Source of the DNA: Lachnospiraceae bacterium UBA4260
Lineage (GTDB): Bacteria; Bacillota; Clostridia; Lachnospirales; Lachnospiraceae
NCBI GenBank assembly: GCA_002395235.1
Contig: DGWK01000021.1
Location: 1-20,274, forward strand
Direction: 5' to 3'
Length of the DNA: 20,274 bases
In this document: positions 7,220-15,102 of the stretch, piece by piece
Numbering within the stretch: position 1 is the first letter of the stretch
Layout of the letters: every line of letters begins with the position of its first letter
The notes under the pieces: model-generated
The model's database searches: none
Told to the model about the DNA's origin: nothing
The model's input: the letters and a program-made list of their open reading frames with translations, nothing else
Position numbers and translations under genes: made by a program

Positions 7220-7402
7220 GATCCTCCTTTGGGTATTTCGGGATTTGCGCACATGACGCCGTGTGCGAGCCGCATCTTGACAAGACAATATTTGCCTGCA
7301 GGCACATGTGTGCTTCGCTTAACGCAGTTGAGATTTAAAAACGTAATGGGGTAATATTGCAGACTATCGCACGAAACAGACAGGCTAATGATGCCTGTAA
7401 GA
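7220..7402 (-). promoter_or_regulatory. Long 5' leader of rho
   Basis: From the predicted promoter, the rho transcript would carry about 175 untranslated bases before its ATG. The leader holds the palindrome GCCTGCAGGC (7294-7303), a CACATGTG palindrome beside it, and a small stem ACAGGC/GCCTGT (7380-7385 and 7393-7398) near the presumed start. Rho autoregulation through a leader is established in Escherichia coli; whether it applies here is inference. An upstream ATG at 7307 opens 35 codons that overlap the rho start, but has no clear ribosome binding site. Confidence 0.45.
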
Positions 7403-7431
7403 ATTATCGTTATACATTGTAAGCCCATCAA
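7403..7431 (-). promoter_or_regulatory. Sigma-A-type promoter for rho
   Basis: On the minus strand TTGATG (-35, 7426-7431) and GATAAT (-10, 7403-7408) are spaced by exactly 17 bases. They match consensus at four and five of six positions. The -35 overlaps the stop codon of the preceding DUF4364 gene, so rho can be expressed independently of the glgP-rarA-DUF4364 group. Confidence 0.65.
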
Positions 7432-7940
7432 AATAAATTTTCAATCAGAGAGTTATAAATCTGCTCATTTTTCTCGGGCCATTTGCGGCAGATCTCCTCC
7501 GCCAGCGCCTTGTCCGGGACCTGCAGTCTTATTTCCATCACGGAAGTGTCTCCTTCTGTCACGCGCAGGATCACATTATACATGCCGCCCTCCGCGGGGA
7601 CACAGTCCGCCCTCACTGCCTGTTCATTGCGAAGGGCAGCCCCTTCACTGACAAGAAAATCGTCCGCCTGTCTGCGGATCTCCCTGCCGAGCTGTCCGCC
7701 CAGCAGCCGCAGCGTCTGCCTGCCCTCCGCCGTGATGGCGTAAAAGCACCGGTCGCCGGAAACTCTCGAGCGGACAAGGCCGCTCTCTTCAATCTGCGCA
7801 TAAGTCTCCATTAGAGAGACAAAATTGACATATCCCTTCTCAAGCAGAAACGAAGAGATCCTGTCCATGGCGATCTCCGTTCCTGTCTTGTCAAGAAGAT
7901 ACAAGATGATCAGTTTGTAAACCGCAAGAGGTGATGACAT
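7428..7940 (-). CDS. DUF4364 family protein, winged-helix-like, function unknown
   Basis: This 170-residue soluble protein looks like the DUF4364 family of Firmicutes. The N-terminal half (about 5-75) has the pattern of a winged-helix DNA-binding domain. It includes AVYKLIILYLLDKTG, a second helix, and a beta-wing around SRVSGDRCFYAITAEGR, which resembles PadR/MarR-type wings. The C-terminal half (about 105-160) is a mixed beta region with no motif I recognise. There is no signal peptide or membrane segment. The ATG lies 2 bases after the rarA stop, with its GAGG site inside the rarA end, so the two are probably translated together. A transcription factor role is inferred from fold only; no target is evident. 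Confidence 0.8.
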   Translation of the reverse strand: MSSPLAVYKLIILYLLDKTGTEIAMDRISSFLLEKGYVNFVSLMETYAQIEESGLVRSRVSGDRCFYAITAEGRQTLRLLGGQLGREIRRQADDFLVSEGAALRNEQAVRADCVPAEGGMYNVILRVTEGDTSVMEIRLQVPDKALAEEICRKWPEKNEQIYNSLIENLF

Positions 7941-7942
7941 AC

Positions 7943-9319
7943 TTATTCCTCGTGATCTGAATTCGGACGGGGCAGAAGGCGCTCCGGATCCGTATATCTG
8001 GTGTCCTTTGTCAGAGAAGCCATGTGTTCTCTGATCTTTTTCTCATAGCCGTTGTCCGAGGGGACATAGAATCTCTCCCCGCGCAGCTTCTCCGGGAGCA
8101 TGGGCTGCCCGGCGTAGTGGCTCTCGTAATCGTGTGCATACTGATAGCCGATCCCTCTTCCGAGTCCCTGCGCGCCCTTGTAGTGGGCGTCCTGCAGATA
8201 ACCGGGGATCGGCAGGCTTCCCGTCTCCCGCACGGCTCTTCTCGCCGCCATGACGGACTCCACGGCTGTGTTGCTCTTAGGCGCCGTGGCGACATATTCG
8301 GCGGCCTGGGACAGAATGATCTGCGATTCGGGCATCCCGATCCGCTCACAGGCCATCGAGCAGTTCACGGCGACGACAATGGCGTTAGGATCCGCGTTTC
8401 CCACGTCCTCGGAGGCGCAGATCATGATCCTCCTCGCGATAAAGACAGGATCCTCCCCCGCTTCGAGCATGCGCGCCAGGTAATAAACGGCCGCGTCAGG
8501 ATCGCTCCCGCGCATACTCTTTATGAACGCGGAGATCGTGTCGTAATGATTGTCTCCGTTTTTGTCATAGCGGGCCGTTCTCTTCTGGATACATTCCCTC
8601 ACAACATCCATGGTGAGATGAATGCGGCCGTCCGTGCTGCGCTCTGTCGTCATAATGCCGAGTTCCACCGCATTGAGCGCTCTTCTGGCGTCTCCGCAGG
8701 ACATCTCGGCGAGAAAACGCGCCGCGTCTTCCCCGATCTGCGCGTCATAAGCCCCCATTCCCCGCTCCGTGTCCTCCACGGCGCGTCGGATCAGTTCCAT
8801 GATATCCTCTGTCTCAAGCGGGTGAAGCTCGAAGATCATCGAGCGGGATAAGAGCGCTCCGTTTACTTCAAAATAGGGATTTTCGGTAGTCGCTCCGATC
8901 AGCGTCAGCGTGCCGTCTTCCACGAAAGGGAGGAGATAATCCTGCTGGGATTTGTTAAAGCGGTGGATCTCGTCGATAAACAGGATGGTCTTTTGCCCGA
9001 ACATCCCTCGCCCGTCCTGCGCCTCCTTGACGACCTGCTCCATGTCCTTCTTTCCGGCGGTCGTGGCGTTGATCTGCCGGAACCTCGATTTTGTCGCGTT
9101 TGCGATCACCTTGGCAAGAGTTGTCTTGCCGGTTCCGGGCGGTCCGTAGAAGATCAGGCTGCTGATCTTGTCCGCCTTGATCGCCCTGTACAGGAGCTTG
9201 TCTTTTCCGATGATGTGCTGCTGCCCTACCACTTCTTCAAGCGTGGTCGGGCGCAGGCGCGCGGCCAGAGGAGACTCCGTCTCCTGTTCGCTCTCTCTCA
9301 TATAGTCAAAAAGATCCAT
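7943..9319 (-). CDS. rarA: Replication-associated recombination protein A (MgsA/RarA AAA+ ATPase)
   Basis: RarA is a clamp-loader-like AAA+ ATPase that acts at stalled replication forks. The 458 residues include an N-terminal SPLAARLRPTTLEEVVGQ segment, Walker A GPPGTGKT (59-66) and Walker B with DEIH (116-119). The sensor 1 region reads GATTENPYFEVN. The C-terminal tetramerisation half is typical of MgsA, including a GYLQDAHYKGA stretch and a VPSDNGYE stretch. The ATG at 9319 follows the glgP stop by 9 bases, with AGAGGA as ribosome binding site. A link between replication repair and glycogen breakdown is not implied; the tight packing only indicates one transcript. Confidence 0.95.
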   Translation of the reverse strand: MDLFDYMRESEQETESPLAARLRPTTLEEVVGQQHIIGKDKLLYRAIKADKISSLIFYGPPGTGKTTLAKVIANATKSRFRQINATTAGKKDMEQVVKEAQDGRGMFGQKTILFIDEIHRFNKSQQDYLLPFVEDGTLTLIGATTENPYFEVNGALLSRSMIFELHPLETEDIMELIRRAVEDTERGMGAYDAQIGEDAARFLAEMSCGDARRALNAVELGIMTTERSTDGRIHLTMDVVRECIQKRTARYDKNGDNHYDTISAFIKSMRGSDPDAAVYYLARMLEAGEDPVFIARRIMICASEDVGNADPNAIVVAVNCSMACERIGMPESQIILSQAAEYVATAPKSNTAVESVMAARRAVRETGSLPIPGYLQDAHYKGAQGLGRGIGYQYAHDYESHYAGQPMLPEKLRGERFYVPSDNGYEKKIREHMASLTKDTRYTDPERLLPRPNSDHEE

Positions 9320-9328
9320 AAATCCTCT

Positions 9329-11665
9329 TTACTTTCCTTCCTCGGAATATGTCTTGAATGATTTGAGTTTCCATATATCTTTGTTGTATTCGGAGATCGT
9401 CCGGTCCGAAGAGAAAAATCCGGCGGCCGCTATATTCAGCAGGACCTTTCTGTTCCATGCTTCGCGGTCCTCGTAATCGCGCAGCATTCTGTCCTTTGTC
9501 TGCGCATAGTCCTCAAAATCGAGCAGGGTCATATACCTGTCCGTGTACCGCAGTTCATCGTACAGCCGCTGCAGGATCTCTCTGTGACCTGTTTCCGTCA
9601 TCTGCGGTCCGACAATGAAATCAAGTGCCTCTCTGACCCTCTCGTCACTGTTATAGACGGCCGAAGGGTCATAGTCTCCCCTCTCAATATGGCCGATAGC
9701 TTCTTCCGCCTTGATGCCGAACAGGTAGATGTCCTCTCTTCCGACCAGTTCACTGATCTCTACATTGGCTCCGTCCTCCGTGCCCAGCGTCAAAGCGCCG
9801 TTCAGCATCAGCTTCATATTGCCGGTGCCCGAGGCCTCCCTGGAAGCCAGGGAGATCTGTTCGGAGATGTCGGCCGCGGGAATCAGCTTCTCCGCATAGG
9901 TCACATTGTAGTTGGTCACCATCACCATCCGAAGATAGGGGTTTACATCGGGATCGCCGTTCACGACATCCTGCAGCACAAGGAGCAGATGGATGATGTC
10001 CTGCGCAAGGACGTAGGCCGAAGCCGCTTTTCCGCCGAAGATGAAGTTGATGGGCCTCTCAGGCAGGATTCCCCTTTTGATCTCCAGGTACTTGCGGATC
10101 ACATAGAGCGCCGCCAGCTGCTGGCGCTTATACTCGTGGATCCTCTTGACCAGTATGTCATAGATTCCTTCCGGAAGGAGCTGCACGCCTTCGCGCTCCT
10201 TTATAAAGGACGCGAGTCTGTGCTTTGCGCCGGACTTGATCCTTCCCAGCTCCTCCAGGGCTGTTTTATCGTCAGCCAGTTCCCTCAGCTGTTCCAGGAG
10301 GGATTGGTCAAACTTATAATCATTTCCTATTTTGTCCGTGATCCAGTCGGAGAGCTCCGAATTGCAGCCGAACAGCCAGCGGCGGAAAGAGATTCCGTTG
10401 GTCTTATTGCTGAACTTCTCCGGATAGATCTCATAGAAGCCCCGAAGCTGTGACTCCTTGAGGATCTGCGTGTGGATCGAGGCGACTCCGTTGATCGAAA
10501 AGCTGAAATGGGAGCACAGATTGGCCATGCGCACCATCCGGTCCATGCCGATGATCCAGACGGAAGGGTCCATATACCGGCTCTTGATGATCAGATCCAG
10601 CCTGTGGATGATCGGGACCAGCTGGGGCACTACCTCCGTGAGCTCATCGACCGACCACATCTCCAGTGCTTCCGCCAGGATCGTGTGGTTGGTATAAGCG
10701 CAGGTCTGCGTCACTACCTTGACCGCCTCCATAAAGGACAGCGCTTTGTCGTCCGTAAGGATCCGGATCAGCTCGGGGATGATCAGCGAGGAGTGCGTGT
10801 CGTTGATCTGGATCACGGCATAGTCGTACATCCTGCGCAGGTCGCTTTTGCGCGCCTTCATCTCCCGCAGGATCAGCTGCGCGGCGTTGCTGGCCAGGAA
10901 ATACTGCTGGTAGAGCCGCAGGATCCTGCCCGCCTCGTCGGAGTCGTCGGGATAGACGAACAGCGTCAGGTTCCTGCGGATGTCTGTCTTGTCGAAGGTG
11001 ATCCCGTCATGCACAATGGAGCCGTCCACACTCTCGAGGTCGAAGAGCCGGAGCTTGTTGATCCCGCTCTTGTAGCCGGCAATACTGATCTCATACAGGC
11101 GGGACCTCACCTTGCACTTGCCAAAATATACATCAAAGGAGATCTCCAGCAGATCCTCCCAGGAGTCCCACTGCATCCACTTGTCCGGGTACATCTCCTG
11201 CAGATGGTCGGAAAAGGACTGCCGGAACAGGCCGTAATGATAGTTGAGGCCGATCCCCTCCGCGGGATATCCGAGCGTCGCGATCGAGTCCATAAAGCAC
11301 GCGGAGAGACGTCCCAGTCCTCCGCTTCCAAGAGAAGGTTCGGGCTCGCACTCGATCACGTTTTCCAGCTTCTTGCCATAGTTGGCCAGAAGCTTTTCGG
11401 TCTTTCTGTAGATTCCCAGATTGATCAGCGTGTTTAAAAGGAATCTCCCCGTCAGGAACTCCGCCGACACATAATAGACCTTCTTCTCTCCGCTGTTCAT
11501 CTCGCTGATCGCCAGGATCCTCTTGACCAGGAGCATAAGGATCTGGTAGGTCTCTTCGTCGCCGCACTTCTCCAGCGGCTTTCCGAAGCGCTCATGCGCC
11601 AGCTCCGTCAGCTGCTGCTCCATATTCATCACCATAACGTCGAAGATCATGTTCCTGTAACCCAT
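9329..11665 (-). CDS. glgP: Glycogen/maltodextrin phosphorylase (GT35)
   Basis: This enzyme releases glucose-1-phosphate from the ends of glycogen or maltodextrin using phosphate and pyridoxal phosphate. At 778 residues it is slightly shorter than the usual 800-840. The PLP lysine is Lys618 in EASGTGNMKLMLNGA, and the glycine-rich SLGSGGLGRLSACFMDS segment is at 111-127. NDTHSS (288-293) and KTNGISFRRW (421-430) replace the commoner NDTHPA and KTNGITPRRW, and GTEDGANVE replaces GTLDGANVE. These point to a divergent clostridial subgroup that seems fully active. GGGAGG precedes the ATG at 11665. It follows a terminator after rsmF, so a promoter should lie in 11666-11716, though I could not identify one. 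MalQ, its natural partner, is about 3.5 kb downstream. Confidence 0.93.
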   Translation of the reverse strand: MGYRNMIFDVMVMNMEQQLTELAHERFGKPLEKCGDEETYQILMLLVKRILAISEMNSGEKKVYYVSAEFLTGRFLLNTLINLGIYRKTEKLLANYGKKLENVIECEPEPSLGSGGLGRLSACFMDSIATLGYPAEGIGLNYHYGLFRQSFSDHLQEMYPDKWMQWDSWEDLLEISFDVYFGKCKVRSRLYEISIAGYKSGINKLRLFDLESVDGSIVHDGITFDKTDIRRNLTLFVYPDDSDEAGRILRLYQQYFLASNAAQLILREMKARKSDLRRMYDYAVIQINDTHSSLIIPELIRILTDDKALSFMEAVKVVTQTCAYTNHTILAEALEMWSVDELTEVVPQLVPIIHRLDLIIKSRYMDPSVWIIGMDRMVRMANLCSHFSFSINGVASIHTQILKESQLRGFYEIYPEKFSNKTNGISFRRWLFGCNSELSDWITDKIGNDYKFDQSLLEQLRELADDKTALEELGRIKSGAKHRLASFIKEREGVQLLPEGIYDILVKRIHEYKRQQLAALYVIRKYLEIKRGILPERPINFIFGGKAASAYVLAQDIIHLLLVLQDVVNGDPDVNPYLRMVMVTNYNVTYAEKLIPAADISEQISLASREASGTGNMKLMLNGALTLGTEDGANVEISELVGREDIYLFGIKAEEAIGHIERGDYDPSAVYNSDERVREALDFIVGPQMTETGHREILQRLYDELRYTDRYMTLLDFEDYAQTKDRMLRDYEDREAWNRKVLLNIAAAGFFSSDRTISEYNKDIWKLKSFKTYSEEGK

Positions 11666-11716
11666 TGTAAGTTCCTCCCGGTACCGATTTACAAGATGGC
11701 CGTCTCAACATAACTT

Positions 11717-11752
11717 AGAATATAATAATACACCCGGTCCGGAAAGACCGGG
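11717..11752 (-). terminator. Intrinsic terminator after rsmF
   Basis: CCCGGTC (11733-11739) and GACCGGG (11746-11752) form a 7-bp GC-rich stem with a 6-base loop, ten bases after the rsmF stop codon. On the minus strand it is followed by TGTATTATTATATTC, a broken T-rich tail. It separates the secA-to-rsmF transcript from glgP. Confidence 0.65.
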
Positions 11753-11762
11753 CAAAAAAAGT

Positions 11763-13265
11763 TTAATAGGGTCTTCTGATTCCCTTCGGGTAATGGTTCT
11801 TGATCTGCCCGCCCGTGAGTTTCCCCCATCCGCAGCTGTAGCCGCAGTTCGTCACAAGGCACCACCCTTTGTTTCCGGTCACCCGCGCGCAGTCCTGCGC
11901 CCACAGGCTCTCTCCCCGCAGGTAGGCGGACGCCGCTCTCCCGTCTCCTCTGACCTCTTCTTCCGGGTCCGAGATCTCTGCCGTACAGCGCACCATGTCC
12001 GAGGTGAGCGCAAGAGCCAGGGAGTGGGAGGGCTCAAAGCGGTTCTTCCTGACCGTTCCCAGATGCAGCCCGGGCCTCAGGATCCTGAGGCCGTCCAGGC
12101 GCGCCGCTTCCGGAATCCGATACAGTTCACTGCCGAACAGGATCAGCCCGGCTTCTCCCGCGTCCGTCTCAAGCGCGGCGGCTCCCGCCTCCGTCAGAGT
12201 CTCTTTGCAAAACTGTGCCCACAGTCGAAGCGCCTCTTTGTCTCCGAGCGGTTTCAGCGCGCTGTTTTTCCGCCTCACACCAGTTCCGCTCTTTCGGAAG
12301 ACGGCCAGAAAATGACCCTCTCCTTCCAGTCTGTGCGGCCACAGGCGGATACACCCTTTCAGCTTCTGCCGGATCTCATCCGGGATCCCGGCTTCCGCCG
12401 CGAAATCGGGGGATCCCGCAGAAAGCCCCGTCTTGTCCATAAAGTCTGTCCCGAGCTGTCCGGGCAGGTCCACGATCTCAAAGTCCGGATGCCGCATCAG
12501 AAACAGCCCCGCGTTCTGCTCGTTTTCCTGCGGTGCGAAGGTACAGGTCGAATAGACCAGAGTCCCGCCTGCCGCCGTCATCTCCGCGGCGCAGTCCAGG
12601 ATCCCGCTCTGCCTCTGCGCACACATCCGCACATTGTCCGGGCTCCAGTTGGGAATGGCCTCTTCCTCCTTGCGGAACATTCCTTCCCCGGAGCAGGGGG
12701 CGTCAACTACAACGGTGTCAAAATAGAGAGGAAATCTCGATACCAGCCTGCCCGGTTCCTCATTCATGACGATGGCGTTTGCGATCCCCATTCTCTCTAT
12801 ATTCTGCGACAGGATCCTGGCCCTCGCCGGATGGATCTCATTGGAGTACAAAACGCCTTCTCCCTGCAGCATGGAGGCAATCTGCGTGCTCTTTCCTCCC
12901 GGCGCGGCGCACAGGTCCAATACCCGCATGCCCGGCTTTATGCCGGACAGGGCCGCCACTGCCATGGCGCTGGGCTCCTGCATGTAGTAGACGCCCGCCT
13001 CGTGAAAGGGATGCTTTCCGGGTCTTGTCTGCGGCTCGCAGTAATACCCGTTCGGAGCCCACGGGACCGAATCCGTCCCGAACAGAGCGGCCGGCAGGGC
13101 CGCATCCGCATTTTCCTTGCAGGCGTCGTCTTCCGGCCTCCTTTTCAGCGTATTGACGCGGAGCCCCGCTCTAGTGGGCCTGTCATAAGACGCGAGAAAT
13201 GCCCGGTACTGATCCCCCAGCATCTGCTGCATGCGTTCCAGAAATTCATTCGGAAGATTATTCAA
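11763..13265 (-). CDS. RsmF/NSUN-type rRNA cytosine-C5 methyltransferase, TTG start
   Basis: This is a SAM-dependent RNA m5C methyltransferase of the NOL1/NOP2/Sun family, probably modifying 16S rRNA. From the TTG at 13265 it has 500 residues beginning NNLPNEFLERM, the usual family N-terminus, and GGGGAGGAGAG sits at ideal spacing. A longer frame back to 13319 crosses a hairpin and adds unrelated residues. The SAM motif LDLCAAPGGKST is at about 116-127. The two active-site cysteines are Cys191 (DAPCSGEG) and Cys241 (STCTF). A PUA-like C-terminal part ends in GWGKLTGGQIKNHYPKG, as in Gram-positive RsmF-like proteins. The exact target cytosine cannot be told from sequence. Confidence 0.93.
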   Translation of the reverse strand: MNNLPNEFLERMQQMLGDQYRAFLASYDRPTRAGLRVNTLKRRPEDDACKENADAALPAALFGTDSVPWAPNGYYCEPQTRPGKHPFHEAGVYYMQEPSAMAVAALSGIKPGMRVLDLCAAPGGKSTQIASMLQGEGVLYSNEIHPARARILSQNIERMGIANAIVMNEEPGRLVSRFPLYFDTVVVDAPCSGEGMFRKEEEAIPNWSPDNVRMCAQRQSGILDCAAEMTAAGGTLVYSTCTFAPQENEQNAGLFLMRHPDFEIVDLPGQLGTDFMDKTGLSAGSPDFAAEAGIPDEIRQKLKGCIRLWPHRLEGEGHFLAVFRKSGTGVRRKNSALKPLGDKEALRLWAQFCKETLTEAGAAALETDAGEAGLILFGSELYRIPEAARLDGLRILRPGLHLGTVRKNRFEPSHSLALALTSDMVRCTAEISDPEEEVRGDGRAASAYLRGESLWAQDCARVTGNKGWCLVTNCGYSCGWGKLTGGQIKNHYPKGIRRPY

Positions 13266-13288
13266 GTCTCTCCTCCCCTGTACCCTAA

Positions 13289-13322
13289 AAGGTGACACTT
13301 CCCGCCCGGGTCGTGTCACCTT
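13289..13322. repeat. Perfect 10-bp inverted repeat in the rsmF leader
   Basis: AAGGTGACAC (13289-13298) and GTGTCACCTT (13313-13322) are exact reverse complements around a 14-base loop that itself contains CCCGGG. On the minus strand the second arm runs into TTTTAGGG, then about ten bases later comes the GGGGAGG ribosome binding site of the TTG-started methyltransferase. It can be read as a terminator or attenuator of the upstream transcript, or as a regulator-binding dyad. Confidence 0.7.
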
Positions 13323-13354
13323 CTGATCTGTCCTGTTTCAGATAAATAGCAAAT

Positions 13355-13404
13355 AAAACTCTAAGTTAAAACTCTAAGATCAAAATCCCAAATCAAAATC
13401 CAGG
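13355..13404. repeat. AT-rich 13-bp minisatellite, about four units
   Basis: Between the small membrane protein gene and rsmF there are consecutive 13-base units: AAAACTCTAAGTT, AAAACTCTAAGAT, CAAAATCCCAAAT and a partial CAAAATCC. Units 1 and 2 differ at one position, units 3 and 4 share their first 8 bases, and the two pairs match at about 8 of 13 positions. The stretch is strikingly AT-rich against its surroundings and is non-coding. Confidence 0.65.
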
Positions 13405-13412
13405 ACCGGACC

Positions 13413-13787
13413 TCAGATCGAATTCTCATACTTGTCCGCCTCAGTCCGAAGCATCTTCTTCCCGTTAAGTACGATATAGCCTTCCGTGGGCTCCTCATGG
13501 ACAAAATAGCGGAAATCCGGCTCTTCGGAGCGGGGATGATTGTGGCCGAACTGGCGGCACGTGATATCCTGGTCCGCACCCAGCCGGTGTCCGTCCGAAG
13601 CGCGCGTCGGACGCCTGAAAAAACGGGCTCCCGGAGCGCTCTCGGTATACCATTTCCGGGATCCGGAGCTGTTCCTTTGCGCAGCACTGCTTCCTTTGTT
13701 CCCTTTGCTTCCCTTGGATGCCTGCTTCAGAAGAACGATCACTGTGACCCATACTACGATCATTACCGATAAAACAGTTGATCCCAT
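13413..13787 (-). CDS. Small membrane-anchored protein of unknown function
   Basis: I do not recognise a named family. The 124-residue protein has one strong hydrophobic segment at about 4-20 (VLSVMIVVWVTVIVLL), followed by lysines, which suggests an N-terminal anchor with the remainder cytoplasmic. Residues 22-70 are a Ser/Gly/Arg-rich, probably disordered linker. The C-terminal part carries Cys77, His82 and His84 (CRQFGHNH), then a compact stretch YFVHEEPTEGYIVLNGKK (94-111) that looks like a folded beta unit. AAAGGA seven bases before the ATG at 13787 supports translation. It lies 62 bases after alaX and shares its strand, so it is likely at the tail of the secA-prfB-alaX transcript. The overlapping frame 13361-13687 is arginine-rich with no family pattern and is less likely. 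Confidence 0.75.
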   Translation of the reverse strand: MGSTVLSVMIVVWVTVIVLLKQASKGSKGNKGSSAAQRNSSGSRKWYTESAPGARFFRRPTRASDGHRLGADQDITCRQFGHNHPRSEEPDFRYFVHEEPTEGYIVLNGKKMLRTEADKYENSI

Positions 13788-13849
13788 ACCTGGTTCCTTT
13801 CTCTTTCTGCGGAGCTGTCAGGCTCACCCGTTATGCCGCGCCGCTCTCC

Positions 13850-15097
13850 TCACGGAAGGACCGCTTTGATCGCGGACTGTGTCCCTGTGACGGAGCCCTG
13901 GATCATCTCGGGTTTTCCGCCCCCTTTGGCTCCCAGTTTGTCTCTGAGTATCTTCTGTACTTCCCTTGCGTCTCTCGTTCTGCTTGCTATGATATAGCGG
14001 TATTTTCCTTCCTCATCGCTCCCGGCGAACGCGCCGCAGATCCCGCTGTGCTCCTCGCACATCCTGTTGACAAGGTTTCTCTGCACGATGGGATCCATAT
14101 TGCCGACAAAGAGGAATACGTTTTCCTGTTCCCGGGGCACCGTCTCCAGCCGCAGGAAAGCGGCCCGGTACTCGAGGTCTCTGTTCTTCTGCTTCAGGTC
14201 CCCGATCTCCGCGAGCAGGTGTCTTACGCCGTCTCCGATCTCGTCCTGGCTCCGGTTTGTGAGGTGAGAGACCTCTTCGATTCGCTGCTGCCTCTTCTGC
14301 ATAAGCGCCAGAGCTCTTCTGCCGCACGCGATGAACAGACGCATTCCGCCGTTGTAGCGCAGGACCTTCACTATTTTGATCAGGCCGATCTCGCCGGTCC
14401 TTCTCACATGGGGCGCGCAGCAGGCGCAGATGTCAACATCCGGGATCGTGACGAGGCGGGTCTGCCCTTCAATCTCGATCTTGCTCCGGTAGTTTATCTT
14501 CTCCAGTTCTTCATCGGTCGGATAAGAAACTTCGACGGCAAGATCACTGTATATGACCTCATTGGCTTCCCACTCGAGAAGCATGATGTCTTCCTCGTCC
14601 AGCTGTCCGTTGACATCGAGCGTCACGGAGTTGTCGCTGAGATGAAAGCCGATGTTGTCAAATCCGTGCCTTCTGTGCATCAGCCCGGACAGGATATGCT
14701 CGCCCGTATGGTTCTGCATAAACCCGAATCTTCTCTCCCAGTTGATCTGAAGACTCACCGGTTCGCCGATCCGGAAAGGCAGCGCCGCGTCCGCGCAGCA
14801 GCTCACAATGTGGCAGATCTCGCCGTCCCTGATCTGCGTATCGGTCACCGCCAGCATCTCTTTTCTCCTGTTAAGGCGGTCTATGGAACAGATCCAGCCG
14901 ATGTCCGAGGACTGTCCGCCCGCTTCCGGGAAAAATACTGTCCGGTCCGTGACTACTTCATACAATACGGGAGCCGTTTCCCTTTCTCCCCGCTCGTCGA
15001 AGGCTTCAATCCGCCGTATGCTCACGACTGCAGCGGTACATGATGTCAAATATGCATTTCTGTCGTAGAGTCTCTCCGTTTGTGTCACCTCAGTCAT
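13850..15097 (-). CDS. Alanyl-tRNA editing protein, AlaX-type with DHHA1 domain
   Basis: AlaX proteins hydrolyse Ser- or Gly-tRNA(Ala) in trans, backing up the editing site of alanyl-tRNA synthetase. The 415-residue protein is a long AlaX. An N-terminal beta domain contains FFPEAGGQSSD. The zinc-binding editing centre is HTGEH (His130, His134) together with CCAPH (Cys226, His230). A helical region and a C-terminal DHHA1-like domain follow, ending with the glycine-rich LGAKGGGKPEMIQG. The start is uncertain: ATG at 15097 lies 5 bases after the prfB stop, while an in-frame TTG at 15106 overlaps it. Neither has a strong ribosome binding site, so translation probably depends on coupling to prfB. 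No catalytic synthetase domain is present. Confidence 0.9.
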   Translation of the reverse strand: MTEVTQTERLYDRNAYLTSCTAAVVSIRRIEAFDERGERETAPVLYEVVTDRTVFFPEAGGQSSDIGWICSIDRLNRRKEMLAVTDTQIRDGEICHIVSCCADAALPFRIGEPVSLQINWERRFGFMQNHTGEHILSGLMHRRHGFDNIGFHLSDNSVTLDVNGQLDEEDIMLLEWEANEVIYSDLAVEVSYPTDEELEKINYRSKIEIEGQTRLVTIPDVDICACCAPHVRRTGEIGLIKIVKVLRYNGGMRLFIACGRRALALMQKRQQRIEEVSHLTNRSQDEIGDGVRHLLAEIGDLKQKNRDLEYRAAFLRLETVPREQENVFLFVGNMDPIVQRNLVNRMCEEHSGICGAFAGSDEEGKYRYIIASRTRDAREVQKILRDKLGAKGGGKPEMIQGSVTGTQSAIKAVLP

Positions 15098-15102
15098 CCC
15101 GT

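Noticed and set aside
7216..7431. 71-codon minus-strand frame in the rho leader
   Set aside because: Its start coincides with the -35 box of the rho promoter, so it would lie outside the rho transcript, and it has no ribosome binding site of note.
13266..13319. N-terminal extension of the rRNA methyltransferase to 13319
   Set aside because: The extra residues come from the inverted repeat; family proteins begin near LPNEFL, matching the TTG start with GGGGAGG.
13361..13687. Minus-strand frame overlapping the small membrane protein gene
   Set aside because: It is arginine- and serine-rich with no family pattern, and runs through the minisatellite; the 13413-13787 frame has a better ribosome binding site and a transmembrane segment.
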